In this document: positions 13,283 to 24,265 of the stretch, one piece after another
Position numbering within the stretch: position 1 is the stretch's first letter
Layout: every line of letters starts with the position of its first letter
NCBI GenBank assembly: GCA_021464415.1
Contig: CM038469.1
Coordinates: 24,385,901-24,449,900, forward strand
DNA length: 64,000 nt
Direction: 5' to 3'
From: Lonicera japonica
Taxonomy: Eukaryota > Streptophyta > Magnoliopsida > Dipsacales > Caprifoliaceae
The notes under the pieces: model-generated
What the model was told of the DNA's origin: nothing
Database searches by the model: none
Seen by the model: the letters and a program-made list of their open reading frames with translations, nothing else
Made by a program: the position numbers and the translations under genes

Positions 13283-13706
13283 AGGGCTGCTATTGACACA
13301 CACCAAATAACTTTGTAACACTTCATTACTTACTAACACACCTTAAGTATATATTTTATCTTCCTAACACTCTCAACACTCCTATATTTAATTTTGAAAT
13401 TAATTAATATTAATTAATTTCAATAAATAAAATTTATGTTTAAATAAAACCTAATTTGACTTAAGTTCAAACATTCTCAAACACTCCCCACTCTCAAACC
13501 TTTCAAAACATACACCATTTGAAAGACAGAGAGCAGCACGATCCCTCCTCCCTTCTTTTCTCTAGTCTCTTCTTCACCGATTGTCTTGTGTATCTTGTTC
13601 ACCGATCACCACAATGCATACTACTCAGACCTTCTTATCTCTTTGCTTTATGTTCCTTTAGTACGGCACCCAGGTTTTACTTCTTCCTTTTATTTCATCA
13701 TTGTTT

Positions 13707-14325
13707 TGCTGTGTTTTTTGCTCGGTTTCAAACCCAAGAAAAAGATGAGTTTTGTTGGAAATCGGATTGTTCGCTTGAATGGTGCAAAAGAGGATTTCCG
13801 GTTCTAGAAAGGGGCAAAAGCACTTTTGCAGTTACGCGGGAAAAGTGCAAAGGTCGTTTTGCAGCTGGGTGAGAAATATGTTTCCTTATCAAACTTGGTT
13901 TCCTTGTTTATTTTGGTCTCTATTATCTTGTTAATAGCTTCCTTATTTACGTAGGATTTTTGTTACCTTATTCGAGATTGGATGGACTCTATTATATTGT
14001 TATATATAGACAGAATCATTCAATAGATTAAGATATAAGATAATTATTCTTCTTTCTGTGGGAATTATTGGGAGAGTTCATCTTGTTGTGAGAGAAATGT
14101 TAAAGGGCTGTTGATTTTCTTCTTCTGTGAGAGCTTTGAGTGCAATAATTCTTGTGATAGATTTTGTAATCGTTTTCAAAGAATTAGTGAAATCTTCGTT
14201 TGTCGAATATTGTGTGTTCCATTATCTATCTTCTTGCTTTTTTTTCATCCATATTATCTCTAGTTATTAATATCCACTATTTGAATTACGATCCGTGGCG
14301 TGATTTATTGTTAATAATCACAACT
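13707..14325 (+). repeat. 5' LTR of copia A
   Basis: Starts TGCTGTGTTTTTTGCTCGG and ends AATAATCACAACT, next to the primer-binding site. The matching copy at 15880-16542 differs by scattered substitutions and an internal insertion near 16000-16035. Confidence 0.85.
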
Positions 14326-14339
14326 AGTGGTATCAGAGG

Positions 14340-15428
14340 GTGGTATTCAAGGATGTGTGTATTATAATGGAGAAGTCTTATAAGTTGGGAAAGTTCGATG
14401 GAATCATGGATTTCAGCCTATGGCAGATGAGTATGAAAAACTATCTCGTAGTGCTGGACTTGGATGATGCCCTAGAAGGTCCACTAACAGTTGAACAAAA
14501 GAAGAAGGATTCGGATGATATGGAGCTGGTTGAGGTCATTGATGATAAGTGGAAAAAGATGGACAAGAAGTGCTTGTCAGAGATTCGTCTCCATCTCACG
14601 ACGAAGGTTCAAGGTCATGCTGCAATCAAGGAGGCTACATCAGCAAAATAGTTATGGGAATCTCTTCAAGATTTGTTCATGGCTAAGACGATGACGAATA
14701 AGATCTATATCAAAGGTCTTATACACGAAATGAGGATGGAAGAGAATACTCCAGTTATAGATCATATTTATGCTTTTGATTCATTATGCTCAAGACTCGA
14801 AGCTGTAGGTGAAGAATTGAAAGATCAGGATAAAGCCTTGCAACTAATTTGGACTTTGCCAGATTCGTACAAGATGCTAATTCAGAACTTTATGAGTATA
14901 TCATCTTTCACTACCTCGGAGGTGTGTCAAGCTCTGTCTGCGGAAGAGATGATGAGAAAGAGGGATCGAATCAATACCATTCAAGAAAGCGCGTTTGTAG
15001 TGAATGGAAAGAAAGGTTATAGGAAAGGACGGAAGACTATTTTTAAAGGAGATTGCTTTAAATGTGGTCAACCGGGCCATCGTGCTAGGGACTGCCCAAA
15101 GAAGAATGATGACATCAGGGAAAAACCGGCTACTAACTATGATGGAGGTGCAACCGTTGCGATGACTTCTTATGACAAAGAAGCCGATCTTATAGATGTC
15201 CTACTGATGCCTACAAGCCTTACTGGTCAGGGATGATGGTTGTTGGATTGCGGTGCCGCTATTCATGTTTGCAACAATCGTTTATTGTATAGCACATATG
15301 GAGATTGTAGTGGGTTTGTCTACATGGGGGATGGCTCTAGATTGCTAGTTCATAGAGTTGGTGAAGTCCGCCTAGAATTGTTTGATGGCTCAGTTCAAAC
15401 AATCATAAATGTTAGACATGTGGCGTAG
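14340..15428 (+). pseudogene. copia A gag-protease remnant
   Basis: The reading frame begins near 14370 (MEKSYKLGKFDG, then FSLWQMSMKNYL) and is interrupted by a TAG at 14649-14651 and a TGA near 15234-15236. Otherwise it continues through a UBN2-type Gag core, a CCHC zinc knuckle (CFKCGQPGHRARDCP, about 15056-15100) and a protease start (LLDCGAAIHVCNNRLL, about 15243), where the usual D-S/T-G catalytic triplet reads DCG. A TAG at 15426-15428 ends it. After that, frames up to 15730 are fragmentary and integrase is not recognisable. Family role is packaging and processing of the retrotransposon particle. The two in-frame stops and the DCG triplet indicate it is dead. Confidence 0.8.
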
Positions 15429-15879
15429 ATAAAGTGGAATCTAATTAGTCTCTCTAGATTAGAATCACTTGGGATGTGGTACTTAACTCGAGGTGGAGTA
15501 ATGAGCGTGTATCATGGCGATGATGTGGTCTTGAAGGCATGTCATTGCGGGGGTTTGTATAGATTACATGAGAGAGTTGTACATAATGGTGCGAGGGAAC
15601 CAAGAAGCATATGTTCCGGTAGTGTAAACGCAGCAAGGATGAGTTACGGCTTATGTGGTGGCTCTAGACCGTTGACAACTCAGAGTTACGTGCCAATGAT
15701 GGTGTCCAATATGGACATGGTCTTATCATCAACATAGATAATCGGATGTGGCTCGATCATTGACATAGATGGTTGAGTGGCCCTTGTAAAAGGTGAGACA
15801 AAAGAAGATTTCATGTGTCATCAAGGCGAAGAAGAAGAAGATAGCGGTTGGTTTTGTTACTTTCGTAAAAGGTGGTGAT

Positions 15880-16542
15880 TGTTGTGTCTTTTTCTCGGTT
15901 CCAAACCCAAGAAAAATATGAGTTTTGTTGAAAATCGGATTGGTCACTTGAATGGTGCAAAAGAGGATTTGTGGTTCTGGAAAGGTTCAAAAGCACTTTT
16001 GCACCTAGAATATTGCATTCTAGAAAGGTGCAAAAGCACTTTTGCAGTTACGCGGAAAAAGTGTAAAAGTCGTTTTGCAACTGGGTCAGAAATATGTTTC
16101 CTTATCAAACTTGGTTTTTCTTGTTTATTTTGGTCTCTATTACCTTGTTAATAGTTTCCTTATTTACATAGGATTTTTGTTACCTTATTCTAGATTGGAT
16201 GGACTCTATTATATTGTTATATATAGATAGAATCATTCAATAGATTAAGGTATAAGAGAATTATTCTTCTTTCTGTGGGAATTATTGGGAGAGTTCATCT
16301 TGTTATGAGAGAGAGGTTAAAAGGCTGTTGACTTTCTTTTTCTGTGAAAGCTTTGAGTGCAATAATTCTTGTGATAGATTTTGTAATCGTTTTCAAAGAA
16401 TTAGTGATATCTTCGTTTATCGAATATTGTGTGTTCCATTATCTATCTTCTTGCTTTTTTCTCATCCATATTATCTCTAGTTATTAATATCCATTATTTG
16501 AATTACGATCCGTGGCGTGATTTATTGTTAATAATCACAACA
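15880..16542 (+). repeat. 3' LTR of copia A
   Basis: Starts TGTTGTGTCTTTTTCTCGG and ends AATAATCACAACA, followed directly by the target duplication TGTTT. Confidence 0.85.
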
Positions 16543-16547
16543 TGTTT

Positions 16548-17240
16548 TTCATTATTTCTTCTTCATGTTCATTATTTCAATGGTAGAGAGAGAAAGAGAT
16601 TGTAAGAATAAACTATTAATTTACAAATATGAAATTTTTGGAATTAGGTTTAGTGTATATGTTGAAAGTTTCCGTCATCACCACATAGAGCAATTGTCAA
16701 TTTGTTTTGGGACATTTTTGTGAAGTATGATTTAACAACGAAGTTGATTTGGTATTTAAAATTTAATACCCTGATTATCCTTAGGGAAATTGTAATCTTT
16801 AATTGACGTGGCTCAATCCGCACCACTATTTATGTTTATTTTTTTAGCAGTAGAAAAGTACAACAAAAGTTGTTTGATTAATTGCCCCAACCAACTTAAG
16901 TGTATATATTTATGTTTGATTTTGCTGTTGGGTTTGATTATGCATTTGTGGTATTCTTGGTGTGATAATATAGTATACATGAGCATATAATAAATGTACA
17001 TAAGGTGTTTGATCAACTGCCCCAACCAACTTAAATTGCTTAAAAAAAACAACTTAAGTGTATCTGTTTGGTTATGCATTGGTGTATTTTTTTACTTGTA
17101 CTATTTTACAGGCTGATATGATATAGATTGGAAGACATTGCAAATGCTAAGTTGGTAAGCATCACTAATGCCACCCTCTTTCTGAAGTTTGATATTGGTT
17201 TGTAATATACTTACTCATGATTAGTAATTGATTTATACAG
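16548..17240. other. Host part of TIR element, possible short exon
   Basis: AT-rich sequence with a locally duplicated phrase: GATTAATTGCCCCAACCAACTTA (about 16875) and GATCAACTGCCCCAACCAACTTA (about 17010). A stretch at about 17112-17153 sits between a TTTTACAG acceptor and a GTAAGC donor and could be a small exon (LEDIANAKL) upstream of the exon at 17241. Confidence 0.3.
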
Positions 17241-19654
17241 CATATCGGGAAGCTAAGGCACTAGAATTACTAGATGGGGCATTCCTTGGTGGCAAAGCGG
17301 AATGTGACGCCCCAAATCCAGTTATGAGAATTTTCTCTGGGATCCAGTTAATCACAGGAACCGTACGCTGATGATGGTTAACTAAAAGAAGATTTATGCA
17401 GAGTAACAATAATAGAAGACAAGTAAAATAATCAAACCAAACCTGTACATACATATCCTGTCTAAACTTGTACAATCTGAGTCTAATATAAAGGCAATCC
17501 AACAAGCAAACAAGCCTCCATCGAGGTCCTAACATAAGTATACTAAGAACAGTTTCATAAAACATAATTCTTAGCATGTGAGTAACATATAAACAAGTTA
17601 GCAAAACTTGATGGGCTATGATCTTTCATATGTGAAAGACCCTATGTTAAGAAAAGGTAACAGAGGCGGCCTAAGATGATCCGTCCTTCCTTTTCCCTTT
17701 TCCCGAAGAACCAACTAAAGTACCAGTAAGAAAAGAAAGGAGTGAGTCGAAAGGACTTAGTGGGAACTAAACAAATATATATGTAAACAAGTAGGTAGGA
17801 AGTGAGTGGCTTTAGAATAATATAGTAGAACAACTCGCTTGAGTAAATGACCTCTATGTTACAATCTCACCGGCCTAAAATTGAAATCTCGATAATCCTT
17901 GCCACTATCCATGCGTACGACCAGGTTTGCATTTCTTGGTCTTTCACCCACGCGGTAGCAGGGCCTCTCGATTGTTTTCGTGCATGGTTTCGGGTCTTGC
18001 ACCTAGGAGACTGTGTCCCACCTTCCGGCCCCGTCTTACGAGACCAAACCTGGGACCATCGTGGACTAGTGCTAGCATAACAATATCTGTATAATCGTCC
18101 GCAGGCTCATCACAAGGCGATTGTACCATATACAAGCATATGTATGTATATAAGCAAATAATTATAGATATTAAGTGTCAACAATAGTTCGAGTAACAAA
18201 GGGAATCCCCGTCTAAGCAACATCCCAAATAGTTTAATAATCCATGATAGGTATTTCATAGAAGAAATCTCCAATTTAAACCAATTACGAGATTAATAGA
18301 CTTTTAATCAAGTAATATATGAAATAGAATAAGGTTTAAGTGGTTTTGTAGTTCGATCAAGGTATTTAGTAGAGCTTCTTGATAAAATAGGTTATTCAAG
18401 TAACCATAAGGCTATCAGTGCCATCAATTCCAACCATAAGACTCAATTTCATCATGTACTCACAAAGCCCATATATATATATATGCGTATTTAATCTAGG
18501 TTATAATAACTTGACATAGAAGTGGAATCCAACAATAATAGGAAAGGAAATGAGTTATAGAAGTAGGTTCCCACCTCAATAATTCTAGAACCTCGAGCTA
18601 GAAAGGTCGGATTGAGCCGTACGTTGTTGGATCGTAAAATCCCCAAATCTTGAGCTTGAACCCTCAACAATGGAGGATAGAGAAATATGGACATAGTGAT
18701 GGAGCCTTGATTTGAAGGTGAAAGATGGAGTATAGTCCTTCTTAAAAGCTTCCTAAAAGAGCTCTCAACCCTTTCTAGTCTCCTCTCGAAGTGTTGCTCG
18801 GAATTGGAAATGAAATGGGGAAAAGCTTGACTTAATATATTTAAGTCGGTGCCTAAGTCGGTAGGCCGGACCGGTATGCCCTTTTTGGGGACCGGTCCAC
18901 AGTCCTCAATCCTCCCCAAAATTTAACGTCGGACCGGTATGGAGAAACTGCATACTGGTCTGCAGTTCTCTCATTTCCCTGAATTTTAAAGCTAGACCGG
19001 TATGGCCAAATCCCAGAACGGTCCCCTTAGAAAACTTGCCCTGAACAAATCTTTGGCTGTTATGCAACTTTGCGCGCATTTTACACAATCGGGGAGGGGA
19101 AATTAGATTTTGGCCAAAACATGAAAGTTTTAGGTTCTCGAAAGACCTTTCTAACCGCATAAACGGGGACTCGTTCAGATTCCAAATGAAGAAGTTACGC
19201 CTTTCTAAAAATAAGGACATCAATATAACGGCAAGGCGAGAACGGACTAGTTTCTGAACCGATTCTCACCCGAACCACTCAAACCACTCTACATACATAC
19301 CATAGAGTTAGATATCATTCATATAATATAAAAGAAGTCCTCCACTTATCCCAACTCCTCAAATAATTTAATTTTCACCATTCGAGGTTCAGATTAAATG
19401 TTAATTGAGACAAAAATTGAAATGAGATGAGAAAAATTACGGGGTGGTGCACGGAAGATATCTCTGTTGTAGCTCGTAAAGTTCGTGACATGATTTTTGA
19501 CGTAAAACATGAGGCACAAGAGAAAGGGCAAAAGCGTTGAACAAAGAATAAGCACAATGATATTGCAGCTACTTCTAGCACCATAAGACCTCAGGCAAAA
19601 GCAAAAGCCCTTGCAAAAGGCAAAGGCCTGGCAAAAAAGAAGGCAAAAAAGTAG
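17241..19654 (+). pseudogene. Unrecognised gene, last exon split by a solo LTR
   Basis: After an acceptor (ATACAG, 17240) the frame reads YREAKALELLDGAFLGGKAE up to 17302. Across the solo LTR it continues at 19457 as DISVVARKVRDMIFDVKHEA and on to a lysine/alanine-rich tail ending GLAKKKAKK and TAG at 19652-19654. One TGA (about 19538-19540) interrupts the second half. The rejoining is supported by the 5-bp duplication CGGAA at both junctions. I do not recognise the family. The gene lies wholly inside the 8.5-kb TIR element, so it is either an element protein or a captured host gene. Upstream exons are unclear. Confidence 0.5.
17303..19451 (+). mobile_element. Solo LTR, Ty3-gypsy type, 2.1 kb
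   Basis: Starts TGTGACGCCCCAAATCC and ends ACGGGGTGGTGCA, an inverted-repeat start and end typical of gypsy LTRs with TGTGACGCCCC termini. It is flanked by CGGAA at 17298-17302 and 19452-19456. There is no primer-binding site with internal genes, so only the recombined LTR remains. It disrupts the last exon of the unrecognised gene in the TIR element. Family assignment is by terminal sequence only. Confidence 0.85.
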
Positions 19655-20023
19655 TTTAGGTTGATTGATTGATCGATGAATACTTATTAAAATTGTCGTC
19701 CTTTTGAACTTGGGTTGTTTTGATACTTGTTAAACTTGTGGTATTTTTGAACTTTGGTCATTTTAATACTTGTTAAACTTATGAAATTATTTGTTAAATT
19801 AATTTTTTTTATTCTTTGGTTGATGGATGCTTATTTGTTAAACTATGATTATGTTTTGGTTGATGGATTCTTTGATTAATGGATGTATTTTTGGAGGTTC
19901 ATTAATTGCTTGATGTACTGAATGAATTTTACCCCATTGTTTCGCAATTCAAATTAAATGTTTTTCACAATTCAAATTAAGGTGAAGTTCAAGTAAGTCC
20001 AACCATTTGGTTCTTTATGATCC

Positions 20024-21235
20024 AGGTAAATGAAGTGAACTCGGTTCCCAATGACCGAGGTTGATGAGATGTACTCGGTTGCTAGGGACCAAGTGATCTT
20101 GGCTGAGGGGTTAAATTTTTTTAATTCCATTCGATCCTTTATGGGAGAGGTAAATGAATTAAACTCGGTTACTAAGGACCGAGGTTGATGATGTACTCGG
20201 TTGCTAGGGACCGAGTGATCTTGGCTGAAAGGTTGAATTTTTTTAATTTCGTTCGGTCCCTTATAGATGAAGTAGATGTACTAAACTCGGTTCCTTATAG
20301 CCGAGGTTGATGTGATGCACTCGGTTCTGATCTTGACTGAGAGCTTCCACTTTTCCAATTCCATTCAGTCTTTTATGGACGAGGTAAATACATTGAACTC
20401 GGTTAATTTAGACCAAGGCTGATAAAATATAATCGGTTGTTAGGGACTGAGTGATCTTGGTTGAGAGGTTGAATTTTTTTAATTCCGTTCGATCCCTAAT
20501 GGCCGAAGTAGATGTACTGAACTCAGTTCCTTATGGTTGAGGTTGATTTGATGTACTCGGTTCCTAGGAACCAAATGATCTTGACTGAGAGCTTCAAATT
20601 TTCCAATTCCATTCAGTTTCTTATGGACGAGGTAAATACATTGAACTTGGTTAGGACTGAAGCTGATGTGTTTTCTTCGGTTTTTAGGGATTAACTGGTC
20701 TTGGCTAAGATGTGCATTGATCATGAGGCAGTTGACTTCCAATTGTTTCATTTTAGCACCTGTTTCATTGGATTTTTTCCTCTAAGTCCACAAGCTCTTC
20801 CTCGATGACATGCTCCGTAAATTGAAAAGCACAGTTGGGCTTGGGAGTAATCTTGACTTTAATTGTAGTGAAGTCAATATTTTCTAAATATGAACAATTT
20901 TTCCAAATGGAGGAGTCAAGAGATAATAAATCCTGCATATTTATAAGCTTAATGTCATATGGGTTTATGTCAAATCCATAAACAAGTATACATAAACTAG
21001 TTTCATAGAGCAAACTTTCTATGTCTAAGTTCAAAATTGCTATACTCGGTTGCTAAGAACCGAGTGTAAGAGGACTACTTCGGTTTTTAGAAACCAAATA
21101 ATATAGGATACCTTCGGTTACTAAGGGCCGAGTGAACATTTATGATCAAACTATTCAAAAATGTTGTACTCGGTGACGAGGAACTGAGTGTAACCACATA
21201 CACTCGGTCCTCAACAACCGAGTACATTCTGAAAC
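20024..21235. repeat. Array of ~120-bp repeats and ACTCGGT/ACCGAGT palindromes
   Basis: From about 20024 to 20712 there are six imperfect tandem units of 110-125 bp, each built on phrases such as GAGGTAAATG, CTCGGTT, GACCGAGGTTGATG, GTGATCTTGGCTGA and TTTTTTAATTCC. Most units contain two imperfect palindromes of the form ACTCGGT-8 nt-ACCGAGT. Isolated copies of the same hairpin recur at about 21044, 21078, 21114, 21168 and 21199, close to the right terminus. I count about 17 copies in all, with variable loss of one arm. Confidence 0.8.
20765..21034 (-). CDS. Hypothetical ORF in TIR element
   Basis: An 89-residue open frame between two groups of palindromic repeats, with SLLYETSLCILVYGFDINPY near its start and an acidic end (HVIEEELVDLEEKIQ). 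I recognise no family. It could be an exon of an element gene read on the minus strand. No signal sequence or membrane segment is obvious. Coding status is doubtful. Confidence 0.2.
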   Translation of the reverse strand: MNLDIESLLYETSLCILVYGFDINPYDIKLINMQDLLSLDSSIWKNCSYLENIDFTTIKVKITPKPNCAFQFTEHVIEEELVDLEEKIQ

Positions 21236-22404
21236 ACCACATCTTGCTCTGTTTTTTTTTTAATTATGTTTGTATCTAATGACTTAGGAATAAAATGAAA
21301 AGTAAAGAAGTAGTAAAGATACAAGTATATCTTACGTCTTTTGGATCAACATTTCCTTTAACTTGCTTTTGAACTTTCTTATCAACTTTCTCTCTCTCAA
21401 TCCCTCTCCCTACACTTCTCTCACTCCCCATTATGATTTTTACACTTCAATCAGTACATTATTAACAATAATCTTTGTTTTCTTGCTTAAATTTTGAATT
21501 TTCAAAAGAAATGAAGATGAAGACGAGTTTGAATGTGGATCCTTGTTTGCTTGGAGTGGTAGGGTTTTTTAGCACGTGGGTTTTGTGGGGGGTTTATGAG
21601 ATGGAGTGGTGGGTGTTGATATTTAATGTTAATGACTGATTGTATTAATTAAGTTTATTAATTAGGGCTATTAAATGTTAGTGATTGGAGGTTATGAAAT
21701 AAGGAGTGTGTGTCAATAGTAATTAAGTCATTTAATTGATATGGAGTGTTACAGAGTAATTTGATGTGTGTCAATAGCAGCCCCCTAAAAATAAGCATGA
21801 GATATAGATAATCTCATCACATCCCTCAAACAAATTTTCTAACTTCACAAACAAATCAATTGGGTTTGCTATCATGTATTCATGTTCCATCTAGTTATCA
21901 AACGGACCCTTAATGTTTATCTTTACTCTTACGAAGATAAAGATGGATAAGTAAATCTCAATTATTAGATTCGTCAAGGCATTCTTTTAAACATTTTTTT
22001 TATAGAAATAAAAAATATATTATTTTACCTGTGCATATTAATTATTTTTCATCTGTATATTTTTTTAGGAAAAAACAAAATACGATTTCCTCAAAAAAAA
22101 AATGGAAAAAGAAGTCGTCTTTGCAATAGGAAAGCTAGACTTATCAAAGAATTTTTAGCCCACCGTGGGGTCACATCAAAAATGTGAAAAGTATTTTTTT
22201 TTCCGAAGAAGAAAAATGTGAAAAGTATTCTAAGAGCAATAATGCAGCAAAGAAAAAACAGACATATAAACTTACCAAAGTCCAAATAGGCCTTTGATTT
22301 ATCATCTCTAATTAACAAAAGATGGTGCTAATTGTCAAAAAAACTTACCAAAGTCGAAACACATCACTAAAATAGTGGCCTTGACAACAATTAAAATATA
22401 AAGA
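21236..22404. other. Right end of TIR element and RLP A upstream flank
   Basis: 21236-21785 is the subterminal part of the TIR element (pyrimidine-rich near 21385-21430; a small frame at 21509-21630 is probably not coding). 21795-21915 looks like one half of a foldback MITE related to 7108-7428. From 21915 to 22404 the sequence closely follows 26336-26835 upstream of RLP B (TCTTTACTCTTACGAAGATAAAGATGG and onward), so it is the duplicated promoter-side flank of RLP A. Confidence 0.55.
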
Positions 22405-24265
22405 ATGAGAATTAAACCAAGGTTCTTTGAACACCTCTCGGTGCTAATTGTCTTGCTTTTGTTACTACCGTTCACCAAGCTTGTTCATGGAGTCACTTTT
22501 GTTAGAATGATATACCAAAAGCCATAATTTTTTTATTGGTTAGGATATGTTATAAGCTTGGTTTTACTATTTTAATGAGAATCTTTATGGGCAATGGTTG
22601 CATTATATTATTTATTTAAATATTGTGCATGTGTGTCTTTTATTCCATACAGTAGATGATTTAGTGTGTAGAGTATAGCTTATACACATAAGATTATATC
22701 ATCGGTTCTTGTGAAATACAAGTTTAATAGTTCATAGTTTTAGATGGAATTAGACACCCATCAGTAGGATTGTAGCACAAGTTTCAGTAGTTTATCTTGA
22801 CTACAGGAAACAGTATAGTTTTAACTCGTTATGGTAGTACACTTTGTGTGTATTGAATAGGACCAGTTTGGGTTAATTGTTTTTATACTGACTATATAAA
22901 ACAATTTAAAATATCATGGTTATTATGATTACTTATGCTTTTAATCTTGAAATAATTAACAAACATGTATATGTAGTGTTTGTTGTTTTGAATCATTAAG
23001 AGTGAGATTCATTTATGGATCAATAATCTTTGTGAATTGGATGATGACACTATATGTATGATGACTATTAATTATTGACGGAATCCACGTCTCGATATAG
23101 GGATTGATGATAGCTCCTTAAGAAGCTTATAAGTTTTGATCATGTCAAATACTGCAGGTGGATTATGTTAATCCGACATGTCAAATAAGTTAAGTGGTAG
23201 GTTCAAGGATTAAGAAGTCATTTAAATATAATTGTTAATAATTTAATTTAAATGACAGTTATCTGTAATCTTAACGTGAGGATAATAATAAGTATTTAAT
23301 AACAAGGAGCTCGAAATATAATTTTGAGATAAGGACGGGAGTGCAATTATAATTCTTTAGTGGTGTGAATTATAATTTATGGAAGGAATTAATTCATAGT
23401 GGAATTAGGATTCCAACTTTCCATAGGAAGCCCAAACACTTATTTCTCCTTAAGGTCCCTATCGTAACCTTGTATATACGCCGGCCTTGTCTCTTCTCAA
23501 TATAACAATAATTCTAATGAGTTAGAGTTTGTTCTATTGAGAGAGGAGAAAATCTTGATGATACCGTAGCCCACACTCGGTGCAAGATTTGATGGTGGAA
23601 GGAATACGATAAAAGATCTTTAGGTTTTCGGTACTGCAGTCGTAAATCAATCATAACTTTTGATCGCATCATTGGATCGGGTTGATTTTTAGATATGTCG
23701 TTCGGAACGTAAAGTTACAATTATTGCGTGAAAAATTAGGATGATCAGAAGTCGTTTCGATGGCGAAAACAATTGATTTTTGCAGCCCAACGAGAATTGA
23801 AAAATCTGACCAGATCGCAGTATGATACTTTCAAACCCTGGTCTCCTTATATAGATCCTCTACATGGTCCACAAAGGTAAAATCCCTTAATTCTTATAGG
23901 GTTTTAGTAAAAGTATTTTGTTCAATCTATTTGCAATATCAAACGATCCTATATTTATGTCTCCATCAACTTTAAGAGTGGGAGATTCTACTATATAAGG
24001 TCAAGTGCATAGAAAGCGAGAGATGAGCTCTACTCAAGTTTAAACATGGCCTTCGTGGATGATTCTAGCCATCCCTCTTCTTACAGACGAGCCAAGAAGA
24101 AGACTGCTGCAAATGGAGAGGGGTCAAGTGTAGCAACCGCACCGGTCATATAATTGTTCTTGGTCTTCCTAGTAGGGCCAAAACTCCCTATGGGATATAG
24201 TGGTGTCAAGTTTCAGGGAGTTATGTCTAATCAAAATTATTTTAAGAGATTATTTCAATTAAAGC
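22405..24265 (+). pseudogene. Receptor-like protein A, truncated and split by a solo LTR
   Basis: The ATG at 22405 opens a signal-peptide leader nearly identical to RLP B (MRIKPRFFEHLSVLIVLLLL). The frame is cut at 22499 by a solo LTR and resumes at 23974 with the cysteine-paired LRR N-terminal cap (CIESER, then CCKWRGVKCSN), already carrying stops and frameshifts (for example a TGA in the ESER-A-L segment and a frameshift near 24048). Homology fades by about 24265, so the LRR array and the membrane anchor are missing. It is the first of four duplicated RLP loci. Non-functional. Confidence 0.8.
22500..23968 (+). mobile_element. Solo LTR in RLP A, 1.47 kb
   Basis: Starts TGTTAGAATGATATACC and ends TTATGTCTCCATCA, flanked by ACTTT at 22495-22499 and 23969-23973. 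Removing it restores the order seen in RLP B and C (GAGTCACTT then AAGAG-GGG). There are no internal genes. The interior phrase AATTATAATTTATGGAAGG resembles long copia LTRs, so a Ty1-copia origin is likely but not proven. Confidence 0.85.

Larger units (their letters stand above)
13707..16542 (+). mobile_element. Internally deleted Ty1-copia retrotransposon A
   Basis: The 5' LTR (13707-14325) and 3' LTR (15880-16542) are near-identical apart from short indels. The element is flanked by TGTTT on both sides (13702-13706, 16543-16547). The primer-binding site TGGTATCAGAGGG follows the 5' LTR and a purine-rich tract (AAAGGTGGTGAT) precedes the 3' LTR. Only gag and the start of protease remain; integrase, reverse transcriptase and RNase H are absent, so it could move only with help from another element. 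It sits inside the 8.5-kb TIR element. Confidence 0.88.
13283..21785. mobile_element. 8.5-kb TIR transposon (Mutator-like) with nested insertions
   Basis: The left end AGGGCTGCTATTGACACACA (13283) and the right end, which in reverse complement begins GGGGGCTGCTATTGACACAC (21785), match for about 42 bp with few differences. Flanks TAAAAATAG (13274-13282) and TAAAAATAA (21786-21794) form a near-perfect 9-bp target duplication, the size made by Mutator-superfamily transposases. Subtracting a copia (13707-16547 with TSD) and a solo LTR (17303-19456 with TSD) leaves about 3.5 kb. That residue holds a two-segment exon (17241-17302 plus 19452-19654), a tandem array of imperfect palindromes (20024-21235) and no recognisable transposase. 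I infer a non-autonomous element that may carry a captured gene. Superfamily assignment rests on TSD length only. Confidence 0.7.

Noticed and set aside
13519..13872. 117-residue ORF at the start of the TIR element
   Set aside because: It crosses the left boundary of the copia 5' LTR at 13707, so it is a chance frame over two unrelated sequences.
16813..17079. Hydrophobic 88-residue minus-strand ORF
   Set aside because: Its apparent internal repeat comes from a local DNA duplication in AT-rich spacer; no family resemblance.
20024..20712. CRISPR array
   Set aside because: Units are ~120 bp, imperfect and palindromic, without unique spacers of constant size, and the genome is a plant nuclear one.
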